Assembly (NCBI RefSeq): GCF_018854015.1
Contig: NZ_JAAXYO010000066.1
Coordinates: 22,089-86,088 of the forward strand
Source of the DNA: Igneacidithiobacillus copahuensis
GTDB lineage: Bacteria; Pseudomonadota; Gammaproteobacteria; Acidithiobacillales; Acidithiobacillaceae
DNA length: 64,000 nt
Direction: 5' to 3'
Below are positions 27,381 through 36,736 of the stretch, piece after piece (positions within the stretch are counted from its first letter, which is position 1; every line of letters begins with the position of its first letter). The notes beneath the pieces were generated by a model, which was given only the letters and a program-made list of their open reading frames with translations, was not told the origin of the DNA and did no database searches. A program made the position numbers and the translations under genes.

Positions 27381-28367
27381 ATGGCAAACAGACTGCTGCG
27401 CAATCTAAGTCTGCGTCAGTTACAGATTTTTGCAGCGGTGGTGCGGCTTGGCGGTGTTGGCAAGGCGGCAGAGGAGCTCTTTGTCTCCCAGCCCACCATA
27501 TCCATCCAGCTAAAAACCCTGGCAGAAACTCTGGGGGAGCCGATTTTCGAAAAGGTAGGACGGGGCCTGCGCCCGACCCCAGTCGGCGAGGACCTATACG
27601 CCTGCTGCCGCAGCATCTTTCAAAGTCTGGACGACCTTGAGACGGCCATGTCCGAACGTCACGGTTTGGCACGCGGCCATCTGCGTCTTGCCGTCGTTAG
27701 TACTGCCAAATACATTGCCCCAGAATTGCTGGGCGCCTTCGGCGAACGCTATCCCGGAATCGATCTTTTCCTGCAGGTTACCAACCGCGACCGCATCCTC
27801 GAGCGCATGCAAGCGGGCGAGGACGACGCTTACATCATGGGCGAGCCACCGCAGGAGGATTCTTCCATCGAATCCATCGCCTTTGCCTTGAACCCGATCG
27901 TGGTCATGGCGCAGGCCAATCACCCTCTGCTGGGCAGGATTTCCATTCCCCTGGCAGATCTGGCAAACGAGCCCTTTCTCTTTCGCGAACCGGGCTCTGG
28001 TACGCGTAAAGCCACCATGCGCGTCTTCGAGCAAGAGGATTTTCACCCCCATGTTCGCATGGAACTGGGCAGTAACGAGGCGATCAAGCACGCCATCATC
28101 GGCCATCTGGGGATTGCCGCCCTGTCCTTGCACTCGCTGTCGCTGGAGGGCACGCAAGGGCCCGTTCGCGTTCTCGATGTCCAGGGCTTTCCGATTTTGC
28201 GGCAATGGTACCTGGTCTATTCCAAGGAAAGGCCACTCTCCTTGGCGACGCAGGCATTCCTGCAGTTCGCCCGGCAAAAGGAGGGGGAAATCGGGGAACG
28301 ACTGGAACAGATCTGGCCGACCATAAAAAAATCCCTCGCGCCGGGCGTCGAGGGATCAGGAACGTAA
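27381..28367 (+). CDS. cbbR: LysR-family transcriptional regulator, CbbR/RbcR-like
   Basis: The 328-residue protein has an N-terminal winged helix-turn-helix (SLRQLQIFAAVVRLGGVGKAA, then ELFVSQPTISIQLKTL) and a LysR substrate-binding domain. The N terminus and the VSTAKYIAPELLGAF segment are typical of CbbR, which activates RuBisCO and carbon-concentration genes in autotrophs. The gene is convergent with dabBA rather than beside RuBisCO, so the DabBA operon is a natural candidate target. Its 3' end contains the terminator for dabA on the opposite strand. Confidence 0.8.
   Translation: MANRLLRNLSLRQLQIFAAVVRLGGVGKAAEELFVSQPTISIQLKTLAETLGEPIFEKVGRGLRPTPVGEDLYACCRSIFQSLDDLETAMSERHGLARGHLRLAVVSTAKYIAPELLGAFGERYPGIDLFLQVTNRDRILERMQAGEDDAYIMGEPPQEDSSIESIAFALNPIVVMAQANHPLLGRISIPLADLANEPFLFREPGSGTRKATMRVFEQEDFHPHVRMELGSNEAIKHAIIGHLGIAALSLHSLSLEGTQGPVRVLDVQGFPILRQWYLVYSKERPLSLATQAFLQFARQKEGEIGERLEQIWPTIKKSLAPGVEGSGT
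28325..28354 (-). terminator. Intrinsic terminator of dabBA, inside the cbbR-like coding region
   Basis: On the minus strand CCCTCG (28354-28349), a 10-base internal segment able to add three G-C pairs, and CGAGGG (28338-28333) are followed by seven T (28331-28325). It lies 24 bases past the dabA stop. All of it falls within the last codons of the convergent LysR gene. Confidence 0.85.
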
Positions 28368-28377
28368 TCTGGCTTTT

Positions 28378-30822
28378 TTACATGGCGCGTGTCTGCCATC
28401 CCCCTCCCGGCAACCGCTCGTGCAATGTGCCGTCTTCATTGATCTGGAAGAGGATGATCCAGCGTTTATCGACCAGATTCGTCAGCACGGCGTGGGCAGC
28501 GATGATCTGATCCATAGCCGCTTGCGGCGCCTCGATGAACACCGACAAGCGCAGCGGCTCGTGGCGCAGCTCGTAGCCATCGAGTAGCGACTGCACGGCC
28601 AGGCCCACACGCAGGTCACCGCCGTTGCCCTCGAGAACGCCGACCAGGCCACCGACGACATTGTGCAGCACCTTGTTACCGCTACCCTGGCGCAGGTTGT
28701 CCACCGTCGAGCCGTAGTACTGCAGATTGATCCAGCTCGCCACCACCAGTGGTGCGGTCATGATCAGGGTCAGGACGGCAAAATCGGCGTCCTTTTTCGC
28801 GTCGTAGTCGTGCAGAAAGGCGCGACCTGCCAGATTGGCGCCCGCCGTGCGCCAGCGCGGTGCGGCGATGAAGGCCGCATTACCCGCCAAGGCCCACTCC
28901 GGACGCACCTGCGACCAGTCCTTGCCCCGCCAGGTCAGCAAGCGTTCGGCCTGTTGCGAGTCACTTACCCCGGGGACGAGCTTGGTGATCCGCTCCAGGC
29001 GGGTGAGATCCCCAGCACGCTGCAGGGCCTCGCGTACCTCCTGCAACAACTCCGGTGCTGGTGCCAGCGAAGACGGATACAACTGCGTCTGGTCCAGGGT
29101 AGTGTCGTGCATACCCGCCAGGAATACGGTGTCGGAGGGGATAGCTATCCCTCGCTGCCGCAACCCGCTGCGTACCGCCGCATCGTTGAGCAGGTCGACG
29201 GTCACCCGGGCGCTGACCTCCCCGGTCTGGCCGGCACAGGCGCCACAGTCAAGACCCGCTCGGTGGGCATTGTTGGTGGTCGTGCTGCCATGTCCAAACA
29301 ACAGTACCAGCTCGGCAAAGCTTTGCGTCAGCCCCAGGCCGCGCAGGATTTCTTCGGCAAGCTCCGTCTTGGCCTCCGCCTTGGCTTCCGCGTTACCGGT
29401 GAAAGCCGCATCGGCAAGCACCGGATGCACCTGGCGCATCTCGTCCGCGCTCAGCCCCGCCTGATCCGGTGCCTGGGACGGTTGTTGCCAGCCTAGGCTT
29501 TCGCTCAACATGCGGAAGCCATAGGCCACTCCAGAGGACTCGACGAAGGAAAAGCAGGACGCTGCCGCGGTCTTGAACTGTTTCCATTCTGCCCGCCGAC
29601 GCAGGCGTCCGAGGCGCTTCTCCTGCAGATTGCCGGGCAGCGACTCCTGCGCTGTCATCTTGGCGGGCAGCAGGACCGGGAGATGACCACGGGCATGGCA
29701 TTCTCCCGCCCGCTGGTACTGCAACGGCACCCCGAAAAATCCGGCAAAGCCGATGGTCTGCGCGTCCTCCATGACCGATTCGAGATGGCGCCGAAAGACC
29801 TCCGAGCGCACGTCGATGCAGAAGGCCGCCTGCAAGCGGGGACGCGTGGCAGACGCTACCGGTGAGTCCTCCCGACGGCGATGGAACTGCCGCGCAATCC
29901 CCTGGCGAAAGTTCTTTTCCAGGGCACGCAGGCATGCCTCGCGCAGCTCCATCTCCCGTTGTAATGGCTGGACCTCACCATGCTGCCAACGACGTAGCCC
30001 GTTACGCCACTGCTTGCGCTTCTCTGGGCTGGCAAAGGCGTGCAGCATCGCCTCCCAGACCAGGCGGATACTCAAGAGCTCCGGCAGATCGCTGCGACTT
30101 TTCCCCTGCAACTCCGCCTGCCAAACCTGGTAGCGGCACCAACTGGCCCAACCACCGATGGACTTCAGCAAGGCGAGGAGGTAGTCGGAGAGCAGTCCAT
30201 CGGGGATCTGCAGAATTTCCAGGGCCCACTGGCGCGCCGCCGCGGCTTCCCTCGGTACCTGCAGCAGGATCCGGCGGATATCGCCAATGCCGATGACACT
30301 GGCGCTGCGATTGCGCAGTGCATACTGCCGCCAAGCATCGAAGAGCCCCTGTTCGTCCGCCGCACCAGGACGCGTCCAGGCCGCCTGGCCGCGATCATAG
30401 TACGCCGCCAGAAACTGTCCAATCTGATCGAGCAGGAAGTCTTCCAGGGCCGGGGCATCCGGTCGGTGCAGGACATTGCTGAGCAGGGCCAGCGGCTGCG
30501 TCGGTGGCGTCTCCTCGCGGCGAAGATAGCGATGCACCTCACTGCTGCTCAGGGTCTGAGCGAAATCCGCGGCCGCCGCCTGCACGTCCTCGATGCGCAT
30601 CTTGCCGGCTTCCCACTGCTGGCGAAACCAGGAGCGGTCGAGGAAGAGTTTTTCACCGGAGAGACGGTTCAGATATACCGCCGTCTCGGCAAAATCCTGT
30701 TCCACGAAGCCCCAATAGGGGTTGACGGCAACAAAGGAGTCCAAAGGCCAAACCGGCGCGATGCGGGCACAGGCTTGCTGTACAGCCTCTTCCCACTGCT
30801 TCTGCATGATCTCTTCTTTCAT
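28378..30822 (-). CDS. dabA: Inorganic carbon transporter subunit DabA (DUF2309)
   Basis: DabA is the cytoplasmic, beta-carbonic-anhydrase-like subunit of the DAB system that accumulates bicarbonate in autotrophs. The 814-residue protein keeps the zinc ligands in family spacing: Cys335 and Asp337 in FCIDVRSE, His511 in LLFGHGSTTTNN, Cys526 in GLDCGACAGQTG. GGGAGG precedes the ATG by 6 bases. The start overlaps the dabB stop as ATGA, so the two subunits are translated together. Coupling to proton flow through DabB is established for the family; activity here is inferred. Confidence 0.94.
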   Translation of the reverse strand: MKEEIMQKQWEEAVQQACARIAPVWPLDSFVAVNPYWGFVEQDFAETAVYLNRLSGEKLFLDRSWFRQQWEAGKMRIEDVQAAAADFAQTLSSSEVHRYLRREETPPTQPLALLSNVLHRPDAPALEDFLLDQIGQFLAAYYDRGQAAWTRPGAADEQGLFDAWRQYALRNRSASVIGIGDIRRILLQVPREAAAARQWALEILQIPDGLLSDYLLALLKSIGGWASWCRYQVWQAELQGKSRSDLPELLSIRLVWEAMLHAFASPEKRKQWRNGLRRWQHGEVQPLQREMELREACLRALEKNFRQGIARQFHRRREDSPVASATRPRLQAAFCIDVRSEVFRRHLESVMEDAQTIGFAGFFGVPLQYQRAGECHARGHLPVLLPAKMTAQESLPGNLQEKRLGRLRRRAEWKQFKTAAASCFSFVESSGVAYGFRMLSESLGWQQPSQAPDQAGLSADEMRQVHPVLADAAFTGNAEAKAEAKTELAEEILRGLGLTQSFAELVLLFGHGSTTTNNAHRAGLDCGACAGQTGEVSARVTVDLLNDAAVRSGLRQRGIAIPSDTVFLAGMHDTTLDQTQLYPSSLAPAPELLQEVREALQRAGDLTRLERITKLVPGVSDSQQAERLLTWRGKDWSQVRPEWALAGNAAFIAAPRWRTAGANLAGRAFLHDYDAKKDADFAVLTLIMTAPLVVASWINLQYYGSTVDNLRQGSGNKVLHNVVGGLVGVLEGNGGDLRVGLAVQSLLDGYELRHEPLRLSVFIEAPQAAMDQIIAAHAVLTNLVDKRWIILFQINEDGTLHERLPGGGWQTRAM

Positions 30823-32489
30823 CGTCCACCTCCCGCAGTATTCGTGATCTCATCAGACTCCAGGGTCGCAAACTCCATCCTCGGTCCCTGTTTTTCGACG
30901 GCAAACTTCTCTGGCCATAGCCGATAGGCAATCCTCTCGATCCAGAGGTCTACGTAGAGGCCGTTGTACAAGGCCACATAGAGACTCTGTTGCCAGGCTA
31001 CCGGCAGCTGCATCCTTCCCGGCCCCTGAATCCAGGAGAGGAACAGAAAGGTCAGCATCACCCAGGCGGCAAAGACCTGGTAGTGGACGGAATTGCTGAC
31101 GGTGACAGCGAAATCCGGCCCAAAGAAGCCATGAAAGAGTATGTGCAGCACGTAGTAGACCAGCATCATCAGTACCGCCAGAACGGCTGCGCCGGCACGG
31201 CTACCCCAGCTGGGAAACAGCGCCCCCTTGATGAAGATCTGCGACATGGCGATACCAATGATGACCACAATCGCGAGGGTCACCGGGTGCCCGAGAGGTT
31301 GCAGCGCAAAAGCCAGGGCCAACCCCATAGACGCCGCCAAACCCAACAGCGTACCGAGAAGCCAGGTCGCAAAGCCGCCCTTCTCTGCCTGCGGCTTCAG
31401 CTGCCGTAACTGGTCCACCCCACTACTGGAACTGAGGAAGGCGTGCGCCTTGTACAAGGAGTGTCCCAACAAGTGCAACAGGGCCAGATAAAAGAGCCCC
31501 AAACCCAATTCCAGCAACATGAAACCCAACTGTGCCACCGTCGACCAGGCCAGAGAGGACTTGATTGCCGTTTGCGTGATCATGACCAGCGAGGCAATCG
31601 CCAGAGTCAGCAAGCCAATGGCTCCCAAAAAGAGCAGAGCAGACTCTTCGCGCAGGAGCAGCGGGCTCATGCGCATGGCGACAATGGCACCACTATAGAC
31701 CACACCGGCGTGCATCAAGGCCGAAACCGGGGTTGGCGCTTCCATGACCTGGATCAGCCAGCCATGGAACGGAAACTGGGCACTTTTCAGGATCACCGCA
31801 AAGACCAGGAACCAGGCCGCCAGCTGCAACTGCCAGGGGAAGGCTGGAGACTGGGCAAGGACAGCGATCTTGCTGAACTCCAGCGTTCCCGCGCCAATCG
31901 CCGTCAGGCCGCTGGCGAGCAGCAGAAAAAGATCGGCAGCACGACTGAACAGTGATTTTTTGTGCGCCGCCATGATCGCCTTGCGCCGGTCGTCATAGAA
32001 ATCGAGAAGACGGTGCAGGCTGAAGCCCGTGGCAGTGATCGCCAGGGTGAAGAATCCCAGGTTACCGGCAATGGTCACCAGCAGAAAAAAACCGCCGGTG
32101 AGGGCAAGGAGACGAAAGAAGCGCGCCTGCGCCCGGTCGCCGTCCAGATATTCGACACTGAATCGCGCCAGGATCATCAACACAAAGGACACCAAAGGCG
32201 CCAGCAACATGGTCATGGCGTTGAGCTGCACCGACAGGTCGAGATGCGCCGCAGTGGCCGGCAAGGGCAGCGCGAACAGGACAAAGTCTCCCTGTGCACC
32301 CAGGGCGTAGCCCACGACTGCTGCCAGCGCAAGCAAAAATCCGGTGACGGACACAAACTGGATCCGCGCCCGGTAGCGCTGCGCCGAGACCACTCCGGGA
32401 AGCGCCTTGGGCAGGGCAGCCAAGATGTACAAAAGCGGTGTGATCAACAACAGACCGCCCGTGACGGCGGTCAAGAGGTTGGTATTCAT
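30819..32489 (-). CDS. dabB: Inorganic carbon transporter membrane subunit DabB (NuoL/MrpA-like)
   Basis: DabB is the proton-conducting membrane partner of DabA. From the ATG at 32489 (GGAGAT ribosome-binding site) it has 556 residues and about 13-14 hydrophobic segments. The antiporter core is visible: LKSAQFPFHGWLIQVMEAPT with the conserved lysine, then SALMHAGVVYSGAI and a second lysine/histidine region LLGHSLYKAHAFL. A TTG-initiated extension to 32546 lacks support. dabB is first in the two-gene operon. Confidence 0.92.
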   Translation of the reverse strand: MNTNLLTAVTGGLLLITPLLYILAALPKALPGVVSAQRYRARIQFVSVTGFLLALAAVVGYALGAQGDFVLFALPLPATAAHLDLSVQLNAMTMLLAPLVSFVLMILARFSVEYLDGDRAQARFFRLLALTGGFFLLVTIAGNLGFFTLAITATGFSLHRLLDFYDDRRKAIMAAHKKSLFSRAADLFLLLASGLTAIGAGTLEFSKIAVLAQSPAFPWQLQLAAWFLVFAVILKSAQFPFHGWLIQVMEAPTPVSALMHAGVVYSGAIVAMRMSPLLLREESALLFLGAIGLLTLAIASLVMITQTAIKSSLAWSTVAQLGFMLLELGLGLFYLALLHLLGHSLYKAHAFLSSSSGVDQLRQLKPQAEKGGFATWLLGTLLGLAASMGLALAFALQPLGHPVTLAIVVIIGIAMSQIFIKGALFPSWGSRAGAAVLAVLMMLVYYVLHILFHGFFGPDFAVTVSNSVHYQVFAAWVMLTFLFLSWIQGPGRMQLPVAWQQSLYVALYNGLYVDLWIERIAYRLWPEKFAVEKQGPRMEFATLESDEITNTAGGGR

Positions 32490-32540
32490 GAAGGATCTCC
32501 TGCTTGTACCCGATATTGGGCACGAGCAGAGAGTATCCAA

Positions 32541-32600
32541 GAACATATATAGAATATAATTTTTTATTATAAATTATTATATTTACTATAATCTATGTGT
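32541..32600 (-). promoter_or_regulatory. AT-rich promoter/operator region upstream of dabBA
   Basis: About 60 bases are almost pure A/T in an otherwise GC-rich region. They include the perfect inverted repeat TATAAT-TTTTT-ATTATA (32555-32571) and several possible -10 elements on both strands. LysR regulators bind short AT-rich dyads, so this is a candidate site for the cbbR-like protein and a promoter for dabBA. No unique -35/-10 pair can be chosen. Confidence 0.45.
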
Positions 32601-32673
32601 TTCGCGCTTGGCTTGCGAGCAATAGTGGTGAGACACTGCGGCTATCTGTTGCCATGGAATGCCGTGACTCGTT

Positions 32674-33264
<591 letters not shown>

Positions 33265-33268
33265 GGGT

Positions 33269-33574
33269 TCAGCAGCTTCCCCCACGGCACAGCCAGGCAT
33301 CGCGCACCACCCCATCACTACCCAGAACCACATGCAACTCGCCCTGCTGACGCAGGCGTTGCCGCTCGGCGGCACCAAAACCGATTTCTTCCTCGAAATC
33401 GACCAGACAGCTGAGCAGATTCTGGTCCTGACCGCTTTCTACCAATCGACACTGGCAGTGGGCGCCATCCCGCACGGCCACCCCGCCAATACTGGTAAAG
33501 CTGGCCAGCATTTGGTGCGCATCCAGATAATCCAGGATTCTCTCCTGCACCTGCGACTCATCCCACAGCGCCAT
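33269..33574 (-). CDS. Small protein of unknown function with C-terminal cysteines (101 aa)
   Basis: The soluble 101-residue protein starts MALWDESQVQERILDYL at 33574; AAGGAG lies 7 bases upstream, which favours this ATG over the one at 33580. It has five cysteines, including HCQCRL in the middle and CRGGSC at the very end, suggesting metal or redox chemistry. I do not recognise the family. It is divergent from nuoA. Confidence 0.6.
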   Translation of the reverse strand: MALWDESQVQERILDYLDAHQMLASFTSIGGVAVRDGAHCQCRLVESGQDQNLLSCLVDFEEEIGFGAAERQRLRQQGELHVVLGSDGVVRDAWLCRGGSC

Positions 33575-33688
33575 AGTCATCTCCTTGGGACGAAAGCCCC
33601 ACTTCGCTTCTCCGCTGCTTTCAGCATAGTGCAGTCGTGGGCGATTTTCTTTGCCTAGATCCGTATCCCAGGCCTCGGCGCGACGGAT

Positions 33689-33717
33689 CTGCCAGGCACG
33701 TTTTTCTTGACTATACT
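33689..33717 (+). promoter_or_regulatory. Predicted promoter of the nuo operon
   Basis: CTGCCA (33689-33694), a 17-base spacer and TATACT (33712-33717) place a transcription start about 20 bases before nuoA. Four of six and five of six consensus matches. Confidence 0.5.
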
Positions 33718-33743
33718 CTTAGCAAAGTCGCAAGGAGAGCCGA

Positions 33744-34103
33744 ATGCCCCTGCACCATGCCGCCGCCGTTGCCGTATTTGCCCTGCTCGCACTGGGCCTG
33801 TTGCTCGGGCTGTTGATGCTGGCACGCTACCTGGGCGGCCGCCATCCGAGTAGCAACAAGGACATCCCTTTCGAAAGCGGCCTGGGCGTCAGTACGGCCA
33901 CGCATCCCGCTACTCCCATTCGTTTTTATCTGCTGGCGGTTTCCTTCCTGGTCTTTGAGCTCGAAGGCGCCTTTCTGTACGCCTGGGCGGTCGCTTTTCA
34001 TGGTCTGCCACCGGCGGCACTCTGGGGTGGGATCGCCTTTCTCGTCATTCTTGCCCTGGGCTGGCTCTACGAATGGGCGATGGGAGGCCTACGATGGACA
34101 TGA
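33744..34103 (+). CDS. nuoA: NADH-quinone oxidoreductase subunit A
   Basis: NuoA is a small membrane subunit at the quinone-site end of complex I. The 119-residue protein has three transmembrane helices, the loop NKDIPFESGLGVS (family PYESG region) and RFYLLAVSFLVFELEGAFLYAWA, which carries the conserved acidic residues of helix 2. AAGGAGAG precedes the ATG. It starts the 13-gene nuo operon, in which nearly every gene overlaps the next. Confidence 0.96.
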   Translation: MPLHHAAAVAVFALLALGLLLGLLMLARYLGGRHPSSNKDIPFESGLGVSTATHPATPIRFYLLAVSFLVFELEGAFLYAWAVAFHGLPPAALWGGIAFLVILALGWLYEWAMGGLRWT

Positions 34104-34579
34104 AGCGTGGGCCACTGGCCTTCTTTGCCGGACGACTGGATGAGATCATTGCCTGGAGTCGCGCTGGTTCGCTGTGGCCGCTCAACTTTGGCACCTCGTG
34201 CTGCTTCATCGAGATGGTGGCGGCGCTTACCCCGCGACACGACCTGGCCCGCTTTGGCGCCGAGGTGATCCGCAGTTCGCCACGGCAGGCGGACGTGCTG
34301 ATCTGCTCCGGTACCGTCTTTGCCAAGATGGCGCCGATGATCGTCGAACTTTATGAGCAAATGCTGGAACCCAAGTGGGTAATTTCGATGGGCTCCTGCT
34401 CCAATTCCGGGGGTATGTATGACGTCTATAGCGTGGTACAGGGGCTCGATCAGATCCTGCCGGTGGATGTCTACGTGCCGGGCTGCCCGCCGCGCCCCGA
34501 GGCCCTGATGGATGGCTTGCTGCTCTTGCAGCGGAAGATTCGCGCCCGCCCGGCCCGGGTTCTGGCGCAGGAGAACTGA
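34094..34579 (+). CDS. nuoB: NADH-quinone oxidoreductase subunit B
   Basis: NuoB carries the terminal [4Fe-4S] cluster N2 that reduces quinone. The 161-residue protein has the ligands Cys36 and Cys37 (GTSCCFIEM), Cys102 (GSCSNSGG) and Cys131 (VPGCPPRPEAL). GGGAGG six bases before ATG 34094 decides the start over the ATG at 34100. It overlaps nuoA by 10 bases. Confidence 0.97.
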   Translation: MDMKRGPLAFFAGRLDEIIAWSRAGSLWPLNFGTSCCFIEMVAALTPRHDLARFGAEVIRSSPRQADVLICSGTVFAKMAPMIVELYEQMLEPKWVISMGSCSNSGGMYDVYSVVQGLDQILPVDVYVPGCPPRPEALMDGLLLLQRKIRARPARVLAQEN

Positions 34580-36261
34580 TGCTGCTCGCCGAGATCCTGC
34601 AGCGCCGCTTCGCCGCTCATCCTGCCGGTGACGCGCGCGACGAGCTGCCGGATTTCTGGCTACCGGAAAGTCAGATCCTCCCCGCCTTGGCCTACCTCCG
34701 GCAGGAGCGCGAGCCCGCCATGCGCCTTCTCTTCGACCTGACCGCGCGGGAAGAGGAGACTGCAAGCGGAAGTCAGCTCTGCCTGATCTACCACTTGCAC
34801 AGCCTGCAGCCCGGCGACTGGCTGCGTCTGCGTGTGTCCCTGACGGGCGAAAAGGCGCCCAGTTGTTGTGCGATCTATCCCGCGGCCAACTGGTATGAGC
34901 GGGAGATCTATGACCTCTTTGGCATCGTCTTCACCAGGCATCCCGATCTGCGTCGCATCCTGCTGAGCCCAGACTGGGAGGGACACCCCCTGCGCAAGGC
35001 CGAGCCTCTCCGCGCCACCGAGCGCCCGCCCCTGCGCTTTGAGCGCGGCTGCCTGCAGGAGCAGCTCGCCGTCTACAATCCCGAAGACGCCCCCGGCGAA
35101 GGAGAAATGCTGCTCAATGTCGGGCCGCACCATCCCGGCACCCACGGCATCCTGCGCTATCGCCTGCGTCTGCGCGGCGAGCGCGTCGTGAGCGTCGATC
35201 CCGACATCGGCTATCACCATCGCGGCGTCGAAAAAATTGCCGAGGGACACAGCTACCACAATTTCATCCCCTATACCGATCGCGTCGATTACCTGGGTGG
35301 CGTACTCGGCGAGTGGCCCTACCTGCGCGCCGTCGAGACCCTGGCGGACATCCGCGTGCCCGAACGCGCCGAAGGGATCCGCACCCTGCTGGCAGAGATT
35401 TGCCGCATCGAGTCGCATCTAGTCTGGTTGGGCAGTTATGGCAATGACCTCGGCACCATGGGTCCGGCGTTTTATGCCTTTCGCGACCGCTCCCTGCTCC
35501 TCGATCTGATCGAAGACTTCACCGGCGGACGCCTGCATCCGCAGTTTTTTCGCATTGGCGGGGTAGCCGAGGATTTGCCGGAGGACTGGCAAGAAAAGCT
35601 GCGCCCAGTCCTTGATCGCGTCGAAGCCGGCCTGCGCGATACCCAAGCGCTCAGCATCGATAATGACATCTTCCGCGCCCGCACCCGCGGCATTGGCCAG
35701 GTGAGTACCGCCATGGCCGAGCGCTGGGGAGCGACCAGTATCGTCCTGCGCAGCACCGGCAGCGCCTGGGATCTGCGCAAAACCGAACCCTACGGATTCT
35801 ATCCGCAATTGCAGTTTGCCGTGCCCACCGCCAGCGACGGCGACGCCTGGAGCCGCACCGCCCTGCACCTGGAAGAGATTCACGAGAGCATCACTATCCT
35901 GCGCCAGCTGCTGAGGATGATGCCCTCCGGCCCGGTGCTCGCGCGCGATGCTGCCGAGGCGCTGATGCCCAAGGACCGCACCCTGCAAGACATCGAGACC
36001 CTGATCCACCACTTCGAGCAGATGGCGGCGGAATTTGGCCCACCCGCCGGGGTGGCCCTGGGGCTGGGGGAGTCGGCGCGCGGGATGCTGGGGTATTTTG
36101 TCTGCAGCGATGGTGGCCCGCGCCCGCAGCGCCTGCGGGTGCGCACAGGCTCCTTTCCGCATGTGCAGATGATCACCGAGCTGGGGCAGGGTCTCGCCAT
36201 TCCCGACTTCATCGCCAGTATTGGATCCTTGGATTATGTCCTCGCCGACCTCGACCGCTGA
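34579..36261 (+). CDS. nuoCD: NADH-quinone oxidoreductase fused subunits C/D
   Basis: This 560-residue protein joins NuoC (residues 1 to about 150, with YPAANWYEREIYDLFGIVF and GHPLRK) to NuoD (from about 175, with NVGPHHPGTHGILRYRLRL, GYHHRGVEKIAEGHSY and the C-terminal SIGSLDYVLADLDR). NuoD shapes the quinone pocket and descends from the [NiFe]-hydrogenase large subunit; as usual it lacks the nickel cysteines. The fusion is also found in E. coli. TGATG overlap with nuoB. Confidence 0.97.
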   Translation: MLLAEILQRRFAAHPAGDARDELPDFWLPESQILPALAYLRQEREPAMRLLFDLTAREEETASGSQLCLIYHLHSLQPGDWLRLRVSLTGEKAPSCCAIYPAANWYEREIYDLFGIVFTRHPDLRRILLSPDWEGHPLRKAEPLRATERPPLRFERGCLQEQLAVYNPEDAPGEGEMLLNVGPHHPGTHGILRYRLRLRGERVVSVDPDIGYHHRGVEKIAEGHSYHNFIPYTDRVDYLGGVLGEWPYLRAVETLADIRVPERAEGIRTLLAEICRIESHLVWLGSYGNDLGTMGPAFYAFRDRSLLLDLIEDFTGGRLHPQFFRIGGVAEDLPEDWQEKLRPVLDRVEAGLRDTQALSIDNDIFRARTRGIGQVSTAMAERWGATSIVLRSTGSAWDLRKTEPYGFYPQLQFAVPTASDGDAWSRTALHLEEIHESITILRQLLRMMPSGPVLARDAAEALMPKDRTLQDIETLIHHFEQMAAEFGPPAGVALGLGESARGMLGYFVCSDGGPRPQRLRVRTGSFPHVQMITELGQGLAIPDFIASIGSLDYVLADLDR

Positions 36262-36736
36262 AAGCGTACCCACAACCCTGCTCAGCCGCTTGCAGCAGGT
36301 GGTGGAACATGCGGGCAGCCATCCGGAGGCCGCCGTCTGCGATCTGTTGCGCATCCTGCAGGCGGAACACGGCTGGATCGATGACGAGCGACTGCAGCTG
36401 GTAGCGCGTCTCTGCGGCATCAGCCCGGTGCGGGTGGAGGAACTCTGCACCTTTTATCCCCTGGTGTTGCGCGAGGATCCCGGACGCCATGTGCTGCGCA
36501 TCTGTGACAGCATCGCCTGCCATCTTGCCGGCGCACCCGGATTGTTGCGGATGGCGGTGGCGCAGAGCGGCGTGCCCCTCGGCCAGAGCAACGGGCACTA
36601 CAGCGTCCTGCCGCATGTCTGCCTGGGCCTCTGCGAGCGCGCGCCAGCGGCCTTTGTCGATGGCAAGAACACGGTTGCGCCCCTCAGCGCCGAGGCCCTG
36701 CGCCAGCTACTCCAGGGCTGGGAGCGCGAGTCATGA
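36236..36736 (+). CDS. nuoE: NADH-quinone oxidoreductase subunit E
   Basis: NuoE holds the [2Fe-2S] cluster N1a of the NADH-dehydrogenase module. From ATG 36236 it has 166 residues with a thioredoxin-like fold and ligands Cys90, Cys95 (CDSIAC) and Cys129, Cys133 (CLGLC). The ribosome-binding site is weak, but the start overlaps nuoCD by 26 bases, so reinitiation is likely. Confidence 0.95.
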   Translation: MSSPTSTAESVPTTLLSRLQQVVEHAGSHPEAAVCDLLRILQAEHGWIDDERLQLVARLCGISPVRVEELCTFYPLVLREDPGRHVLRICDSIACHLAGAPGLLRMAVAQSGVPLGQSNGHYSVLPHVCLGLCERAPAAFVDGKNTVAPLSAEALRQLLQGWERES

